NCBI RefSeq assembly: GCF_000472865.1
Contig: NZ_AXAP01000009.1
Location: 1-64,000 of the forward strand
Length of the DNA stretch: 64,000 bases
Direction of reading: 5' to 3'
From: Bradyrhizobium elkanii WSM2783
GTDB taxonomy: Bacteria > Pseudomonadota > Alphaproteobacteria > Rhizobiales > Xanthobacteraceae
The position numbers were made by a program, and so were the translations under genes. The first letter of the stretch is position 1; the number at the start of each line of letters is the position of its first letter. This document shows positions 52,456 to 62,620 of this stretch, in pieces. Under the pieces are notes generated by a model that was not told the origin of the DNA, did not search any database, and worked only from the letters and a program-made list of their open reading frames with translations.

Positions 52456-52884
52456 ATGACGGTACGTTCCATTCTCGATTCCAAGGGTCATCAGATCACG
52501 AGCGTCCCGCCGGACGTGACCTTGACCGATGCGATCAAGACACTCGGCGAGCGCAAGATCGGCGCCGTGCTGGTCATGAAGGAAGGCGGCATCGAAGGCA
52601 TCTTGTCGGAGCGCGACATCGTTCGCGTGCTCGGCGAGCGCGGCGCCGGCGTGCTCGAGGAGCCCGTCAGCGCGGTGATGACGCAGAAGGTCGTCAGTTG
52701 CCGTCCGTCCGACACCGTTGCCGGCATCATGGAAATGATGACGCTCGGAAAATTCCGCCATCTGCCCGTGCTCGAGGACGGTCGCGTGGTCGGCTTGATC
52801 TCGATCGGTGACATCGTCAAGCGCCGGGTCCAGGAATACGAAGCCGAGCAGGAAGCGCTGCGCGACTACATCAAGACGGCCTGA
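52456..52884 (+). CDS. Protein with paired CBS domains
   Basis: The 142-residue protein is a complete Bateman module: CBS one at about 10-60 (ITSVPPDVTLTDAIKTLGER) and CBS two at about 75-130. SERDIVRVLGERG and ISIGDIVKRRVQEYEAEQ are typical. It binds adenosyl nucleotides and regulates partners. An AGGAGGCGG site precedes the ATG. A family repeat follows directly after the stop. Confidence 0.92.
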   Translation: MTVRSILDSKGHQITSVPPDVTLTDAIKTLGERKIGAVLVMKEGGIEGILSERDIVRVLGERGAGVLEEPVSAVMTQKVVSCRPSDTVAGIMEMMTLGKFRHLPVLEDGRVVGLISIGDIVKRRVQEYEAEQEALRDYIKTA

Positions 52885-52889
52885 AATCT

Positions 52890-53050
52890 AGAGCTTCGGT
52901 TCTGATGGAATCAGAACCGAAGCTCTAGGTTTTTGTCTTGACGCGTTTTCTGCGCAGATAAGTCTACGCAATCTGCGTAAACTTGATTGCTATGCGAACC
53001 GGTGTCCACCCTCGGATCAAGTCCGAGGGCATGCTTCGCTCGAAAACGCT
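52890..53050. repeat. Palindromic intergenic repeat, copy 2
   Basis: The same core palindrome as at 1586-1622 lies at 52890-52926, with tail text tttgtcttgacgcgttttct. The tail is expanded by two further hairpins (ctacgcaatctgcgtaaac area and cctcggatcaagtccgagg) before the shared end ttcgctcgaaaacgc. Confidence 0.85.
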
Positions 53051-54103
53051 CTATTCCTTGGTCTCGTCGGGGGCTGCGCCGGTAGCCGTAGTCGCTGCCG
53101 GCGGCACCAGGATGTCGATCGCCTCCTGGATCGACTCGATCGCGCGCTCGGCGGCGCGAACGCCATGCGCGATCAGCTCATCCGCGCGATGGAAATCGAA
53201 CCATCCGATCTTGCCGACCCGCGGCGAGATCAAGAGGTCCGGCGGATCGCCGGCGAGCCGCGCGCGGGTGATGCGGTCCTGCATGATGTTGAAGGCGTCC
53301 ACCATCACGGTCGAGATGCCGGGCCGCGTGCCGCTGCCGAAGAATTCGCGCTTCATGGTGCGCTCGGCCGAGAAGAACTTGCCAAAGCGTCGCTTCGGCG
53401 GGACCGGGTCCGGAACGACTTCGGGCACGACGGTGACCTCGGTCGGCTGGCCGTGCGAATAGATCGTCGTGGAATGGTTGAAGACGTCGCTGGAAAGATT
53501 GGCGGCGATCACGATCTCCGCGCCAAAGGCCCGCGCCGCCGAGACCGGCACCGGATTGACCAGCGCACCGTCGACCAGCCAGCGGTCGCCGACCAGGACC
53601 GGAGCGAAGATGCCGGGCAGCGCGTAGGAGGCGCGCATCGCATCGACGACGCGGCCGTGGGTCAGCCAGATCTCATGGCCGGTCCGCACCTCGGTCGCGA
53701 CGCTCGCAAACTTCACCAGCAGATCCTCGATCTGGGTCTGGCCGATCGAGGCTTCGAGCTCGGCGGCAAGCTTGGTGCCGCCGATCAGGCCCGAGCCGTT
53801 CAGGCGGATATCGAGATAGCCGAAGATGTTGCGCGGCTGCAGGCTGCGCGCCCAGGCTTCCAGCGTATCGAGATGGCCGGCCGCGTAGGCGCCGCCGACC
53901 ACGGCACCGATCGATGTGCCGACCACGACATTCGGAATGATGCCGTGCGCGATCAGCGTCTTGACGATCCCGATATGGGCAAAACCGCGTGCGGCGCCGC
54001 CACCCAGTGCCAGTCCGATCACGGGCCGCCGCTGGGCGCCAAGGCCTAGCTTCTCGGAGCCATCGGCGCTCTTCTGGCTCCGGCCCATCCAGCTATCCAA
54101 CAC
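53051..54103 (-). CDS. Patatin-like phospholipase
   Basis: A 350-residue RssA/YchK-type esterase. The oxyanion motif GGGAARGFAHIG (about 34-45), nucleophile GTSIGAVVGG (about 62-71) and DGALVNPVP (Asp of the Ser-Asp dyad) are all intact. It acts on acyl-glycerol or phospholipid ester bonds. A GTG at 54103 preceded by GGAGAAG is chosen as start. Cytosolic or membrane-peripheral. Confidence 0.9.
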   Translation of the reverse strand: MLDSWMGRSQKSADGSEKLGLGAQRRPVIGLALGGGAARGFAHIGIVKTLIAHGIIPNVVVGTSIGAVVGGAYAAGHLDTLEAWARSLQPRNIFGYLDIRLNGSGLIGGTKLAAELEASIGQTQIEDLLVKFASVATEVRTGHEIWLTHGRVVDAMRASYALPGIFAPVLVGDRWLVDGALVNPVPVSAARAFGAEIVIAANLSSDVFNHSTTIYSHGQPTEVTVVPEVVPDPVPPKRRFGKFFSAERTMKREFFGSGTRPGISTVMVDAFNIMQDRITRARLAGDPPDLLISPRVGKIGWFDFHRADELIAHGVRAAERAIESIQEAIDILVPPAATTATGAAPDETKE

Positions 54104-54321
54104 TCTGACTTCTCCTGCCGACGCGAGATTAGGCTCCGCGACGAGGCGCCGCCAGAATCGTTCGCATGCATGGTTTATGCCCTAGGAGCATAGCGCGTAG
54201 GGAGGGATTGTGACTTGAGCGCGACCGCCAGGCCAGGGTGGAAGCGTGGGTTCCACAACAGCAACCCTGCAGGACTACGGAGGCTTGAATTTGCCGCGTT
54301 TTCGTTGAAAAGCATCATTCC

Positions 54322-55386
54322 ATGACTGTTTGGGGCGATCGCATCGGACGATGCGGGCGGGGCGTGCTGCTTCGCTCGGTGATTTGGCTTGTTCTCGCCC
54401 TGGAATTAGCGGTTCCGACCGCCGTTTCGGCGCAATGGTTTGGTGAGCGGCCGCCCCCGGTACCGCCGGCCGCGGTTCCCGATGCCGGGCCCGCGATTAA
54501 CCTCGCGCCGCCTTCCGGGGCGGGATCGGCACCAAGCCTGCCGGCCCCATTGACCCAGCCGACGATCATGCAGCCCTCGACCACCACGGCCCCGCCGGCC
54601 GGGCCGCCGCCGGGGGTGCAGACTGCGAACCAGGCGGTGCTGTCGCTGACCGCCCGCTATGGCAAGGATCTGCCGGTCATCAACAATGGCCTGGTATGGC
54701 GGGTCTTTGCCGACAAGCCTGATGACAACGGCACTTTCAAGCTGATCCGCGAGGATCGCGGCGCCACCCCCAACATCGTGTTGCCGCCGGGCAATTACGT
54801 GGTCCACGTGGCGCTCGGCCTGGTCAGCGCCGTGCGCGCCGTGAGCCTGAAGTCGGAGACCGATCGCGAGTCCTTCATCCTGCCGGCCGGCGGCCTGCGG
54901 ATCGAAGGCCGGGTCGGCTCCAGCAAGATTCCGCCGAACCAGATTTCGTTTGCGATCTACAAGGGCAGCCAGTTCGACGGAGCGGACCGCGGCGCCCTGG
55001 TCCCCAATGTCGCCGCCGGCGACGTCGCGCTGTTGCCGGAGGGGACCTATCACATCGTCTCCAACTATGGCGACGCCAATTCGGTGGTGCGTTCCGACAT
55101 CCGCGTCCAGGCCGGCAAGCTCACCGACGCGACCGTCATGCATCGCGCGGCCGTCATCACGCTGAAGCTCGTCGGCGAAAAAGGCGGCGAGGCGCTGGCG
55201 AATACCGCATGGTCGGTGATCACGCCGGGCGGCGACGTCATCAAGGAATCGATCGGCGCCTTCCCCCGCGTCGTGCTCTCAGAAGGCGAGTACCGCGCCA
55301 TTGCCAAGAACGAGGGCAAGGTGTTCGAACGGCCCTTCAACGTCGTCAACGGCGTCGACGGCGAGGTGGAAGTCATCGCGCGCTAG
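54322..55386 (+). CDS. Exported hypothetical protein with repeated beta-domains
   Basis: The 354-residue protein has a signal peptide (to about residue 37, ending AVSAQW), a Pro-rich linker to about residue 90, then a beta-sheet-rich region. The region includes WRVFADKPDDNGTFKLI, LPPGNYVVHVALGLVSAVR, DVALLPEGTYHIVSNYG and VVLSEGEYRAIAKNEGK, a repeated carboxypeptidase-regulatory-like pattern. No catalytic residues stand out. It could be an envelope scaffolding protein. Function unknown. Confidence 0.7.
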   Translation: MTVWGDRIGRCGRGVLLRSVIWLVLALELAVPTAVSAQWFGERPPPVPPAAVPDAGPAINLAPPSGAGSAPSLPAPLTQPTIMQPSTTTAPPAGPPPGVQTANQAVLSLTARYGKDLPVINNGLVWRVFADKPDDNGTFKLIREDRGATPNIVLPPGNYVVHVALGLVSAVRAVSLKSETDRESFILPAGGLRIEGRVGSSKIPPNQISFAIYKGSQFDGADRGALVPNVAAGDVALLPEGTYHIVSNYGDANSVVRSDIRVQAGKLTDATVMHRAAVITLKLVGEKGGEALANTAWSVITPGGDVIKESIGAFPRVVLSEGEYRAIAKNEGKVFERPFNVVNGVDGEVEVIAR

Positions 55387-55532
55387 ATACGAGTAAAATT
55401 TTGAGCGACTGTCATAGTCTCTAACGCGCACTAACCAAGATCTGACTTTGAACTGTCATAATAGCGCCGGCGTCCCGTCGCCCGCGCAATCTTTACATTG
55501 CTTTAAGCGAGCCTGATTTGGATGCGGGCGGG

Positions 55533-55621
55533 GACTGGAGCATGAAATCGGACAGGGGAAGCCGGTTTTCCCTCGCGACAAACGCGGAGCGTTTGCGCCG
55601 TGATCATGCTCGAATGTGAAG
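55533..55621. repeat. Repeat family C diverged copy
   Basis: Begins ctggagcatgaaatcggaca and includes gaagccggttttccctcgcg and gatcatgctc. It keeps the outer arms of repeat family C but the middle is different. It lies in the leader of the next gene. Confidence 0.6.
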
Positions 55622-55675
55622 TGAGGTCGTGATCCGATCTTCGTCGGACCATGATCTGGTGGTTCGGGGCGCGTC

Positions 55676-58144
55676 ATGAGTGCGGCGAAGAAGTCGTCGG
55701 GAAAATTCAACACAGAAATGTTCGGCGACGTCCCGGTGCTCAAGCGCAAGTGGCAAGCCGCATTGCGTCCGGGCGACAGGTTGCCCCGCTATGAGGACGT
55801 GATGCTCGGCAGCCTCGGCCGGCTCGCCGACCACATCGTCCTGCTCAAAGAAAGGGGCGGCACGCTCGCCGTTTCGCAACCCGGCCGCTACATCCAGCAG
55901 TGGCTGAATGACGACCGCTGGGACATGGCGCTGAACGAGCTGCCGCCGGATTGCGCGACCGCGCTCGGCGAAGCCGCCGCCAACGCGGCCCTCAATGACC
56001 GGCCCTATCTTGCCACGGCGCATTGCGTGCGCGACGGCCTGGTCCGCACCTATGACGTGCTGGCGCTGCCGACCTGCTCGCGCTGGGGCGGCACGCTGAT
56101 CGGGGCCTACGTCAACGAGCGCGGCGCGCAATACAATCTGCTCGATACGATCTTCGCGGCGACCGATGAAGGCGTGCTGTCGCTGGCCGCCATTCGCGAT
56201 CCGCGCGGCGAGCCGTTCGATTTCCAGATCATCCATCTCAATCAGGGCGCGGCGAAGCTCTTGAAGCGGCCCCAGCACGAGCTGTTGTGGCAGCGGCTCA
56301 GCGCAGGTGGAAACCTGCTCGGCGCCTCCGACGTGACCGAGCGGCTGCGCGAGACCCTCCGCAGGACCAGCGGCACCCAGTTCGAGATCGAGAGCGAGGA
56401 CCGCTGCCTGCGGCTTGCCGTCACGGCATTCGGCGACATGCTGTCGCTGACCTTGTCCGATATCACGGCGCTGAAGCAGCGCGAGGTCTCGTTCCGTCTG
56501 CTGTTCGAGAACAACCCGATGCCGATGTGGGTGTTCGACGCCGCCACGATGGAATTCCTTGGGGTGAACGACGCGGCGGTCCAGCACTATGGCTATTCGC
56601 GCGAGAAATTTCTGAGCATGAAGTTGCGCGAGATCTGGCCGGAAGACGAATGGGCGCCCCACAGCAAGGCGCTGCAGGAGATCGGCGACGTCTACCATTC
56701 CAGCCGCGACTGGCGGCACATCAAGGCGGATGGCAGCGAGATCCATGTGCTGACTTTCGGCCGCCGCGTTTCGTTCGATGGCCGCGACGGCTACCTCGTG
56801 GCTCTGGTCGATATCACCGAGCGGCGCAAGGCCGAGGCCCGCATCGCCTACATGGCCCATCATGACGGCCTGACCAATCTGGCGAACCGCGATTTCTTCC
56901 AGGACCGCCTGCGCGAGGCGCTGCAGCGGAGCAAGTCGGGGAGCAAGCGTGTCGCGGTGCTGTGCGTCGATCTCGACCTGTTCAAGAACGTCAATGACTC
57001 CTTCGGCCATGCGATGGGCGATCGGCTCCTGAAGCAGGTCGCCGAGCGGCTGACGGCCGATATCACCGGCGACAATCTGGCCGCGCGGCTCGGCGGCGAT
57101 GAATTCGCGATCGTTCTCTCCGATGTCACACCGAACGAGGCGAGCGATTTCGCCGAACGCCTGATCGGGACGCTGAGCGTGTGCTACGACATCGACGGCA
57201 TCGAAGTGATGGTCGGCGCGAGTGTCGGCATCGCGCTGTCGCCGGGCGACGGCACCAGCTCGGAGGAATTGATGCGCAACGCCGATATGGCGCTCTATCG
57301 CGCCAAGTCGGACGGCGGCGGCGTGCATCGCTTCTTCGAGCACGAGATGGACCGCCAGGCGCAGAAGCGCCGTGATCTCGAGCGCGACCTGCGCCACGCC
57401 TTCGCCAACGGTGAATTCGAGCTGCATTACCAGCCGCTGGTCGACATCGCCGCCGACAAGATCAGCGGGTTCGAATCGCTATTGCGCTGGCGCCATCCGG
57501 AAAAGGGCATGATCTCGCCGGCTGAGTTCGTGCCGGTCGCCGAAGACATCGGCCTGATCGTCCAGCTTGGCGAATGGGTGCTGCGCGAAGCCTGTTCGGA
57601 AGCGATGAAATGGCCCCAGGAGATCAAGGTCGCCGTCAACCTGTCGCCGGTGCAGTTCCGCAGCCGCAATCTGGTGCAGGCGGTGATCTCGGCACTGGCG
57701 CATTCCGGCCTGTCGCCGCGACGGCTCGAGCTCGAGATCACGGAATCCGTGTTCCTGGCCGAGACCGAAGCCAACCTCGCGATCCTGCATCAGCTCCGCG
57801 AGCTCGGCGTCAGCATCTCGATGGACGATTTCGGTACCGGCTATTCCAGCCTGAGTTACTTACGCAGCTTTCCGTTCGACAAAATCAAGATCGACCGTTC
57901 CTTCGTCAAGGATCTGGCGCGCCGTACCGATTGCGTGGCGATCGTGCGTGCAATCTCCGGCCTCGGCCGCAGCCTGAATATCACCACCACCGCAGAGGGC
58001 GTCGAGACGGTTGATCAGCTCGACTGGTTGCGCGCCGAAGGCTGCAACGAGGTGCAGGGCTTCCTGTTCAGCGCGGCGCGGCCGGCGGACGAGATCGCGA
58101 CGCTGCTCGCAGGCTTTGCCGAGCGCGCATCGAAGGCGGCCTGA
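55676..58144 (+). CDS. PAS-GGDEF-EAL protein, cyclic di-GMP turnover
   Basis: An 822-residue protein. An N-terminal sensory domain (about 1-250) precedes a PAS domain (about 270-395, LFENNPMPMWVFDAATMEFLG). The GGDEF domain (about 405-560) has an intact GGDEF signature, and the EAL domain (about 575-815) has FESLLRW (ESL in place of EAL) and DDFGTGYSSLSYLRSFPFD. Both activities are possible, diguanylate synthesis and breakdown. Cytosolic. A PilZ gene at 24.4 kb could be a receptor. Confidence 0.93.
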   Translation: MSAAKKSSGKFNTEMFGDVPVLKRKWQAALRPGDRLPRYEDVMLGSLGRLADHIVLLKERGGTLAVSQPGRYIQQWLNDDRWDMALNELPPDCATALGEAAANAALNDRPYLATAHCVRDGLVRTYDVLALPTCSRWGGTLIGAYVNERGAQYNLLDTIFAATDEGVLSLAAIRDPRGEPFDFQIIHLNQGAAKLLKRPQHELLWQRLSAGGNLLGASDVTERLRETLRRTSGTQFEIESEDRCLRLAVTAFGDMLSLTLSDITALKQREVSFRLLFENNPMPMWVFDAATMEFLGVNDAAVQHYGYSREKFLSMKLREIWPEDEWAPHSKALQEIGDVYHSSRDWRHIKADGSEIHVLTFGRRVSFDGRDGYLVALVDITERRKAEARIAYMAHHDGLTNLANRDFFQDRLREALQRSKSGSKRVAVLCVDLDLFKNVNDSFGHAMGDRLLKQVAERLTADITGDNLAARLGGDEFAIVLSDVTPNEASDFAERLIGTLSVCYDIDGIEVMVGASVGIALSPGDGTSSEELMRNADMALYRAKSDGGGVHRFFEHEMDRQAQKRRDLERDLRHAFANGEFELHYQPLVDIAADKISGFESLLRWRHPEKGMISPAEFVPVAEDIGLIVQLGEWVLREACSEAMKWPQEIKVAVNLSPVQFRSRNLVQAVISALAHSGLSPRRLELEITESVFLAETEANLAILHQLRELGVSISMDDFGTGYSSLSYLRSFPFDKIKIDRSFVKDLARRTDCVAIVRAISGLGRSLNITTTAEGVETVDQLDWLRAEGCNEVQGFLFSAARPADEIATLLAGFAERASKAA

Positions 58145-58210
58145 CGCCGTTTGTCGCGCGGCGGTCTCCGCCGCAAATTTGTCGGCTCGCGGCGATATTG
58201 GGCGCGGGCC

Positions 58211-59428
58211 ATGACCGTCGCTCGCGTAATCCAGCTCGCAGTGCCGCTGCTTTTGCTTGCGGGCGCCGTTGGCACGCCGCTCGAAGCCTCGGCTCAAGAG
58301 ATGTTTGCCGGCGTCACGGTGCGGGCGCCCGATGCGTTCTATGATCCGCCGGCGCAAGTGCCGGATAAACCAGGCGCGCTCCTGCGCAGCGAGCCGCTCC
58401 GGGACGTCAGGCTGCCGGCCGGCGTGCGGGGCTGGCGCATCCTCTACACGACGACGGTAAACGACACCACGCGTGCAACCGCCGTCGCGACCGTGTTTGC
58501 GCCGATCGATCCGCCCGCGGGCCCGCGCCCCGTGATCACCTGGGAGCACGGCACGATCGGAATGCAGCAGAAATGCATGCCGTCGCTGCTATCGGCCCCG
58601 GCCGTGGGGATTCCGGTGCTCGATCGGATCGTGCGAGCAGGCTGGGTGATCGTCGCCACCGACTACTCGTTTGCCGAGAAGGGCGGCCCGCATCCCTATC
58701 TCATCGGCGAGGGCGAGGCGCGCGCCGCGCTTGACTCGGTCCGCGCCGCACGGCAGATGCCCGAACTGACGCTCGATCCGCGCACTGTGGTGTGGGGGTA
58801 TTCGCAGGGCGGACACGCCGCGTTGTGGACCGGCATCATCGGTCCACGCTACGCGCCGGAGATCGAGATCGCGGGCGTTGCCGCGATCGCGCCGGGCACC
58901 AATCTGCTGGACATTTTTGCGATGAACCAGGGGGTCGACAAGCGGCTCGGGCCGTATGTCGCGCTGTCCTATAGCCGCTTCTATCCAGACATTAGCTTCG
59001 AGCAGGCGGTTCGGCCGGAGGCGCTTGCGGCCGCGCGCGAGATTGCGGGCCTGTGCGGGTTCCTGCCGGAGGAGGAGCCGGTGCGGGCGGCGGCGCTCAC
59101 CGCAACGTTCGAGGGGCCTGCGTTGGCGACACGCAGCAACCCGGCGCTTGCCGCAAGGCTTGCGCAGAATGGCGCCGACCATCCGATCGCGGCGCCTGTG
59201 GTGATCGCGCAAGGAGCGGAGGATGACGTGGTGCCGCCGGCGGCGACCGCAGGCTATGTCGAGGAGCGCTGCGCCGCCGGCCAACGGCTCGAATATTGGA
59301 CCTTCGTGGGGCTCGACCACGGCATGGTGCAGCCGGGCTCAAAGCTCGAGCAGCCACTCATGGCATGGACCGCGGCGCGTTTCGGAGGCGAGCCGCCGCC
59401 AAAGGGCTGCACCCGCAAGTCGTTCTGA
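58211..59428 (+). CDS. Secretory lipase-like alpha/beta hydrolase
   Basis: The 405-residue product has a signal peptide (MTVARVIQLAVPLLLLAGAV, cleaved near ASAQEM). The fold matches the secretory lipase (LIP) family: WEHGTIGMQQKCMPSL, DYSFAEKGGPHPYLIG, nucleophile in GYSQGGHAA, Asp in QGAEDDVVPP and His in GLDHGMV. It would hydrolyse ester bonds in the periplasm or outside. The start at 58211 is favoured over one at 58151, which gives an Arg-rich N-terminus. Confidence 0.85.
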   Translation: MTVARVIQLAVPLLLLAGAVGTPLEASAQEMFAGVTVRAPDAFYDPPAQVPDKPGALLRSEPLRDVRLPAGVRGWRILYTTTVNDTTRATAVATVFAPIDPPAGPRPVITWEHGTIGMQQKCMPSLLSAPAVGIPVLDRIVRAGWVIVATDYSFAEKGGPHPYLIGEGEARAALDSVRAARQMPELTLDPRTVVWGYSQGGHAALWTGIIGPRYAPEIEIAGVAAIAPGTNLLDIFAMNQGVDKRLGPYVALSYSRFYPDISFEQAVRPEALAAAREIAGLCGFLPEEEPVRAAALTATFEGPALATRSNPALAARLAQNGADHPIAAPVVIAQGAEDDVVPPAATAGYVEERCAAGQRLEYWTFVGLDHGMVQPGSKLEQPLMAWTAARFGGEPPPKGCTRKSF

Positions 59429-59479
59429 GGCTGTCTCCGGCGCGCGGCTTTTCTTCGGATCAAGAAGCGAGCTCGGGTG

Positions 59480-59632
59480 CACCTCGCCCCGCGCGCGGGG
59501 AGAGGTCGAAATTCAAGCACAGCTTGAATTTCGGGTGAGGGGGAGTCTCCGCCAACTCATCTGTCACCGTGATCGCGGAGCAACCCCTCACCCCGACCCT
59601 CTCCCCGCAAGAGCGGGGCGAGGGAGAAGCGC
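59480..59632. repeat. Intergenic repeat with perfect 12-bp hairpin
   Basis: Bases 59507-59533 pair cgaaattcaagc with gcttgaatttcg. The flanks are GC-rich (ccccgcgcgcggggagag and ctccccgcaagagcggggcg) and are typical of a scattered intergenic repeat. Confidence 0.65.
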
Positions 59633-60195
59633 TAGAACCGCGTCACGATATCCGACAGCGCCGGCCGCGGGCGGTCTTCGTTCGGCTTGGTCGGCTTGCC
59701 GATATGGATCAGCCCTGCGAGCTTCTCGTCGGGCTTGAGGCCCAGACCGTCGAGCACATCGCGGTCGAAGACGAACCAGCCGGTGAGCCAGCACGCGCCA
59801 TAGCCGAGCGCGGTCGCCGCGGTGAGGATGTTCATCGCGCTGGCGCCGGCGGAGAGTTCCTGCTCCCACGGCGGCACCTTCGGATGCGGCTTGGTGAAGC
59901 TGACGATGCCGATCACCAGCGGCGCATCGGTGAGCCGCCGCTTCTCAACCTCGATATCGGCCGTCGGCGCGCCCGGGTTCTTCTTGGCGAACACGCTCGC
60001 GATGACATCGCCGGCGCGGTTGCGCGCCTCGCCTTCGAACACAATGAAGCGCCAGGGCGCGAGCTTGCCGTGGTCCGGCACCCGCGCGCCGATCGTCAAG
60101 ATGGTCTCGAGCTCGGTCGGCGAGGGGCCGGGGCCTGTCATTTCGCGCGGCTTCACCGAGCGGCGGGTCTTCAACAATTCTATGGCGTCGGGCAC
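59632..60195 (-). CDS. Nitroreductase (YdjA-like)
   Basis: A 187-residue flavoprotein. TRRSVKPREM at the start, RVPDHGKLAPWRFIVFEG and AAATALGYGACWLTGW are the FMN-binding segments of the YdjA branch. It reduces nitro groups or quinones with NAD(P)H. The start is GTG, preceded by AAGGAAAGC. Confidence 0.9.
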   Translation of the reverse strand: MPDAIELLKTRRSVKPREMTGPGPSPTELETILTIGARVPDHGKLAPWRFIVFEGEARNRAGDVIASVFAKKNPGAPTADIEVEKRRLTDAPLVIGIVSFTKPHPKVPPWEQELSAGASAMNILTAATALGYGACWLTGWFVFDRDVLDGLGLKPDEKLAGLIHIGKPTKPNEDRPRPALSDIVTRF

Positions 60196-60290
60196 TGCTG
60201 CTTTCCTTAAACTGGCGGGTCGCGGACATTCTTGCCACGAGATAGGGGCGAACGCCCGCGACCGGAAGCGAGTTTAGACGGATTAAAGCA

Positions 60291-62336
60291 TCAGGACAGC
60301 GACTTCGCCCGCTTGATGTCGGGCGCCGTCGCCTCGTCGACCAGTGCGGCGAGGGCGTCCGCAGTCGGCATCACCGTCTGGCCTTCGCTGCCGAACCGTC
60401 GCACCGAGACCGAATGGGTCTCGGCTTCCTTCTTGCCGACCACGAGCAGCGCCGGGATCTTCGCCAGCGAATGCTCGCGGACCTTGTAGTTGATCTTCTC
60501 GTTGCGCAGGTCGATCTCCACCCGCAGGCCGGCGCGCCGTGCTTCGGCCACCACCTGCTTGGCATATTCGTCGGCTTCGGAGGTGATGGTGGTGACGACC
60601 ACCTGCACCGGCGCCAGCCAGAGCGGGAAATTGCCGGCATAGTGCTCGATCAGGATGCCGATGAAGCGCTCCATCGAGCCGCAGATCGCGCGGTGAACCA
60701 TGACGGGCGCCTTCTTCGAGCCGTCATGGTCGATATAGAACGCGCCGAACCGCTCCGGCAGGTTGAAGTCGACCTGGGTCGTGCCGCACTGCCAGTCGCG
60801 GCCGATGGCGTCGCGCAGCACATATTCGAACTTCGGCCCGTAGAACGCGCCTTCGCCCGGATTGATCTCGGTCTTGATGCGGTTGCTGCCCTTGGCCTTG
60901 ATCTCCGACAGCACGGTCGCCATCACGCGTTCGGCATGGTCCCACATCGCGTCGGTGCCGACGCGCTTTTCCGGCCTCGTCGAGAGCTTGACGGTGAGTT
61001 CGCCCTCGAAGCCGAAATCGCCGTAGGTCGAGAGGATCAGGTCGTTGATCTTCAGGCACTCGTCGGCGAGCTGCTCCTCGGTGCAGAACACATGCGCATC
61101 ATCCTGCGTGAAGCCGCGCACGCGCATCAACCCGTGCATCGCGCCTGACGGTTCGTAGCGATGCACCACGCCGAATTCGGCAAGCCGCAAGGGGAGGTCG
61201 CGATAGCTCTTCAGACCATGCTTGAAGATCTGCACATGCCCCGGACAGTTCATCGGCTTCAGCGCGAACCAGCGCTTGTCCTCGGCCTCGTCGCCGGCGG
61301 ACTGCGCCGCGAACATGTTCTCGCGGTACCAGTCCCAATGGCCCGAGGTCTCCCACAGCACCTTGTCGAGGATCTGCGGCGCGTTGACCTCCTGGTAGTC
61401 GCCGGCGAGGCGGCGGCGCATATAGGCGATCAACTGCTGGAAGATGGTCCAGCCCTTGGGGTGCCAGAACACCACGCCCGGGCCTTCCTCCTGGAAGTGG
61501 AACAGGTCGAGCTCGCGGCCGAGCTTGCGATGGTCGCGCTTCTCGGCTTCCTCGATCTGCTTGAGGTAGGCGTCGAGATCGTCCTGTTTCGCGAAGGCCG
61601 TGCCGTAGATGCGGGTCAGCATCGGATTGTTGGAATCGCCGCGCCAATAGGCGCCCGCGACCTTCATCAATTTGAAGGCGTTGCCGATCTTCCCCGTGGA
61701 GGTCATGTGCGGACCGCGGCAGAGATCGAACCAGTCTCCCTGGAAATAGATCTTGATCGGCTCGTTGCCGGGAATGGCGTCGACCAGCTCGACCTTGAAC
61801 GCCTCGCCCTTGTCGCGGAACACCTCCTTGGTCTTCTCGCGCGACCACACTTCCTTGGTGAACGGTTTGTCGCGCGCGATGATCTCGCGCATCTTCTTTT
61901 CGATGGCGGCAAAATCTTCCGGGGTGAACGGCTCGTTGCGGAAGAAGTCGTAGTAGAAGCCGTTCTCGATCACGGGGCCGATCGTGACCTGCGTCCCCGG
62001 CCACAGCGACTGCACGGCTTCCGCCAGCACATGGGCGCAATCATGCCGGATCAGTTCCAGCGCGCGCGCGTCGTCACGCGAGATCAGCTCGATCTTGGCA
62101 TCCTCGGTGATGGGATCCTTGAGGTCATACAGAACGCCATCCAGCGCCATCGCCACCGTGCGTTTGGCCAGCGAGGGCGAGATGCCCTGGGCGATATCGA
62201 GCCCGGTGGTGTTCCTGGGGAATTCGCGTTTCGCCCCGTCAGGGAAGGTGAGGGTGACTTTTTCCACGGGCTGGGCGGGCTTCAGGTTGCTGAGGCTGTA
62301 CTGGAATCCGGACTCGGACTTGTGCTCGTCGGGCAT
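60291..62336 (-). CDS. thrS: Threonine--tRNA ligase
   Basis: A 681-residue class II aminoacyl-tRNA synthetase. The N-terminal TGS domain (about 25-90) is followed by the editing domain with [10 protein letters not shown]. The catalytic domain contains [10 protein letters not shown] (zinc Cys) and the motif-2 region [20 protein letters not shown], and the anticodon-binding domain lies at the end. The ATG at 62336 is preceded by AGGAGAATGTC. Longer frames upstream are not supported. Essential gene. Confidence 0.97.
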   Translation of the reverse strand: MPDEHKSESGFQYSLSNLKPAQPVEKVTLTFPDGAKREFPRNTTGLDIAQGISPSLAKRTVAMALDGVLYDLKDPITEDAKIELISRDDARALELIRHDCAHVLAEAVQSLWPGTQVTIGPVIENGFYYDFFRNEPFTPEDFAAIEKKMREIIARDKPFTKEVWSREKTKEVFRDKGEAFKVELVDAIPGNEPIKIYFQGDWFDLCRGPHMTSTGKIGNAFKLMKVAGAYWRGDSNNPMLTRIYGTAFAKQDDLDAYLKQIEEAEKRDHRKLGRELDLFHFQEEGPGVVFWHPKGWTIFQQLIAYMRRRLAGDYQEVNAPQILDKVLWETSGHWDWYRENMFAAQSAGDEAEDKRWFALKPMNCPGHVQIFKHGLKSYRDLPLRLAEFGVVHRYEPSGAMHGLMRVRGFTQDDAHVFCTEEQLADECLKINDLILSTYGDFGFEGELTVKLSTRPEKRVGTDAMWDHAERVMATVLSEIKAKGSNRIKTEINPGEGAFYGPKFEYVLRDAIGRDWQCGTTQVDFNLPERFGAFYIDHDGSKKAPVMVHRAICGSMERFIGILIEHYAGNFPLWLAPVQVVVTTITSEADEYAKQVVAEARRAGLRVEIDLRNEKINYKVREHSLAKIPALLVVGKKEAETHSVSVRRFGSEGQTVMPTADALAALVDEATAPDIKRAKSLS

Positions 62337-62620
62337 GACATTCTCCTGTGGCTCACTCCTGCGAACGAGCGCAGGTAAGCTGAAGCAGCGATATAGCAGG
62401 CGATTGGGCCGACGCAATCCGGCAATATCAAGAAATCGGCGGGCAATCGGCCGGATTGTCGCGCTCGCGAGCGCTTCAATCGCTGGTATCGCGAGGTTTC
62501 GATGGCGCTCCGGCAACCGCGCCGCGAGTTCGTTCGCGAATGTGACCGATCGACGAACTTCATGGCCAGCGCTGACATCTGGCCTTTTCTTCTTCGCCCG
62601 CCTGGTTTACATGCATTTGC

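Noticed and set aside
55604..57427. Minus-strand frame of 607 codons
   Set aside because: It is antisense to the PAS-GGDEF-EAL gene and has no recognisable domain, with the same composition pattern as other shadows.
61161..62378. Plus-strand frame of 405 codons antisense to thrS
   Set aside because: ThrRS is unambiguous on the other strand, and this frame has shadow-type composition.
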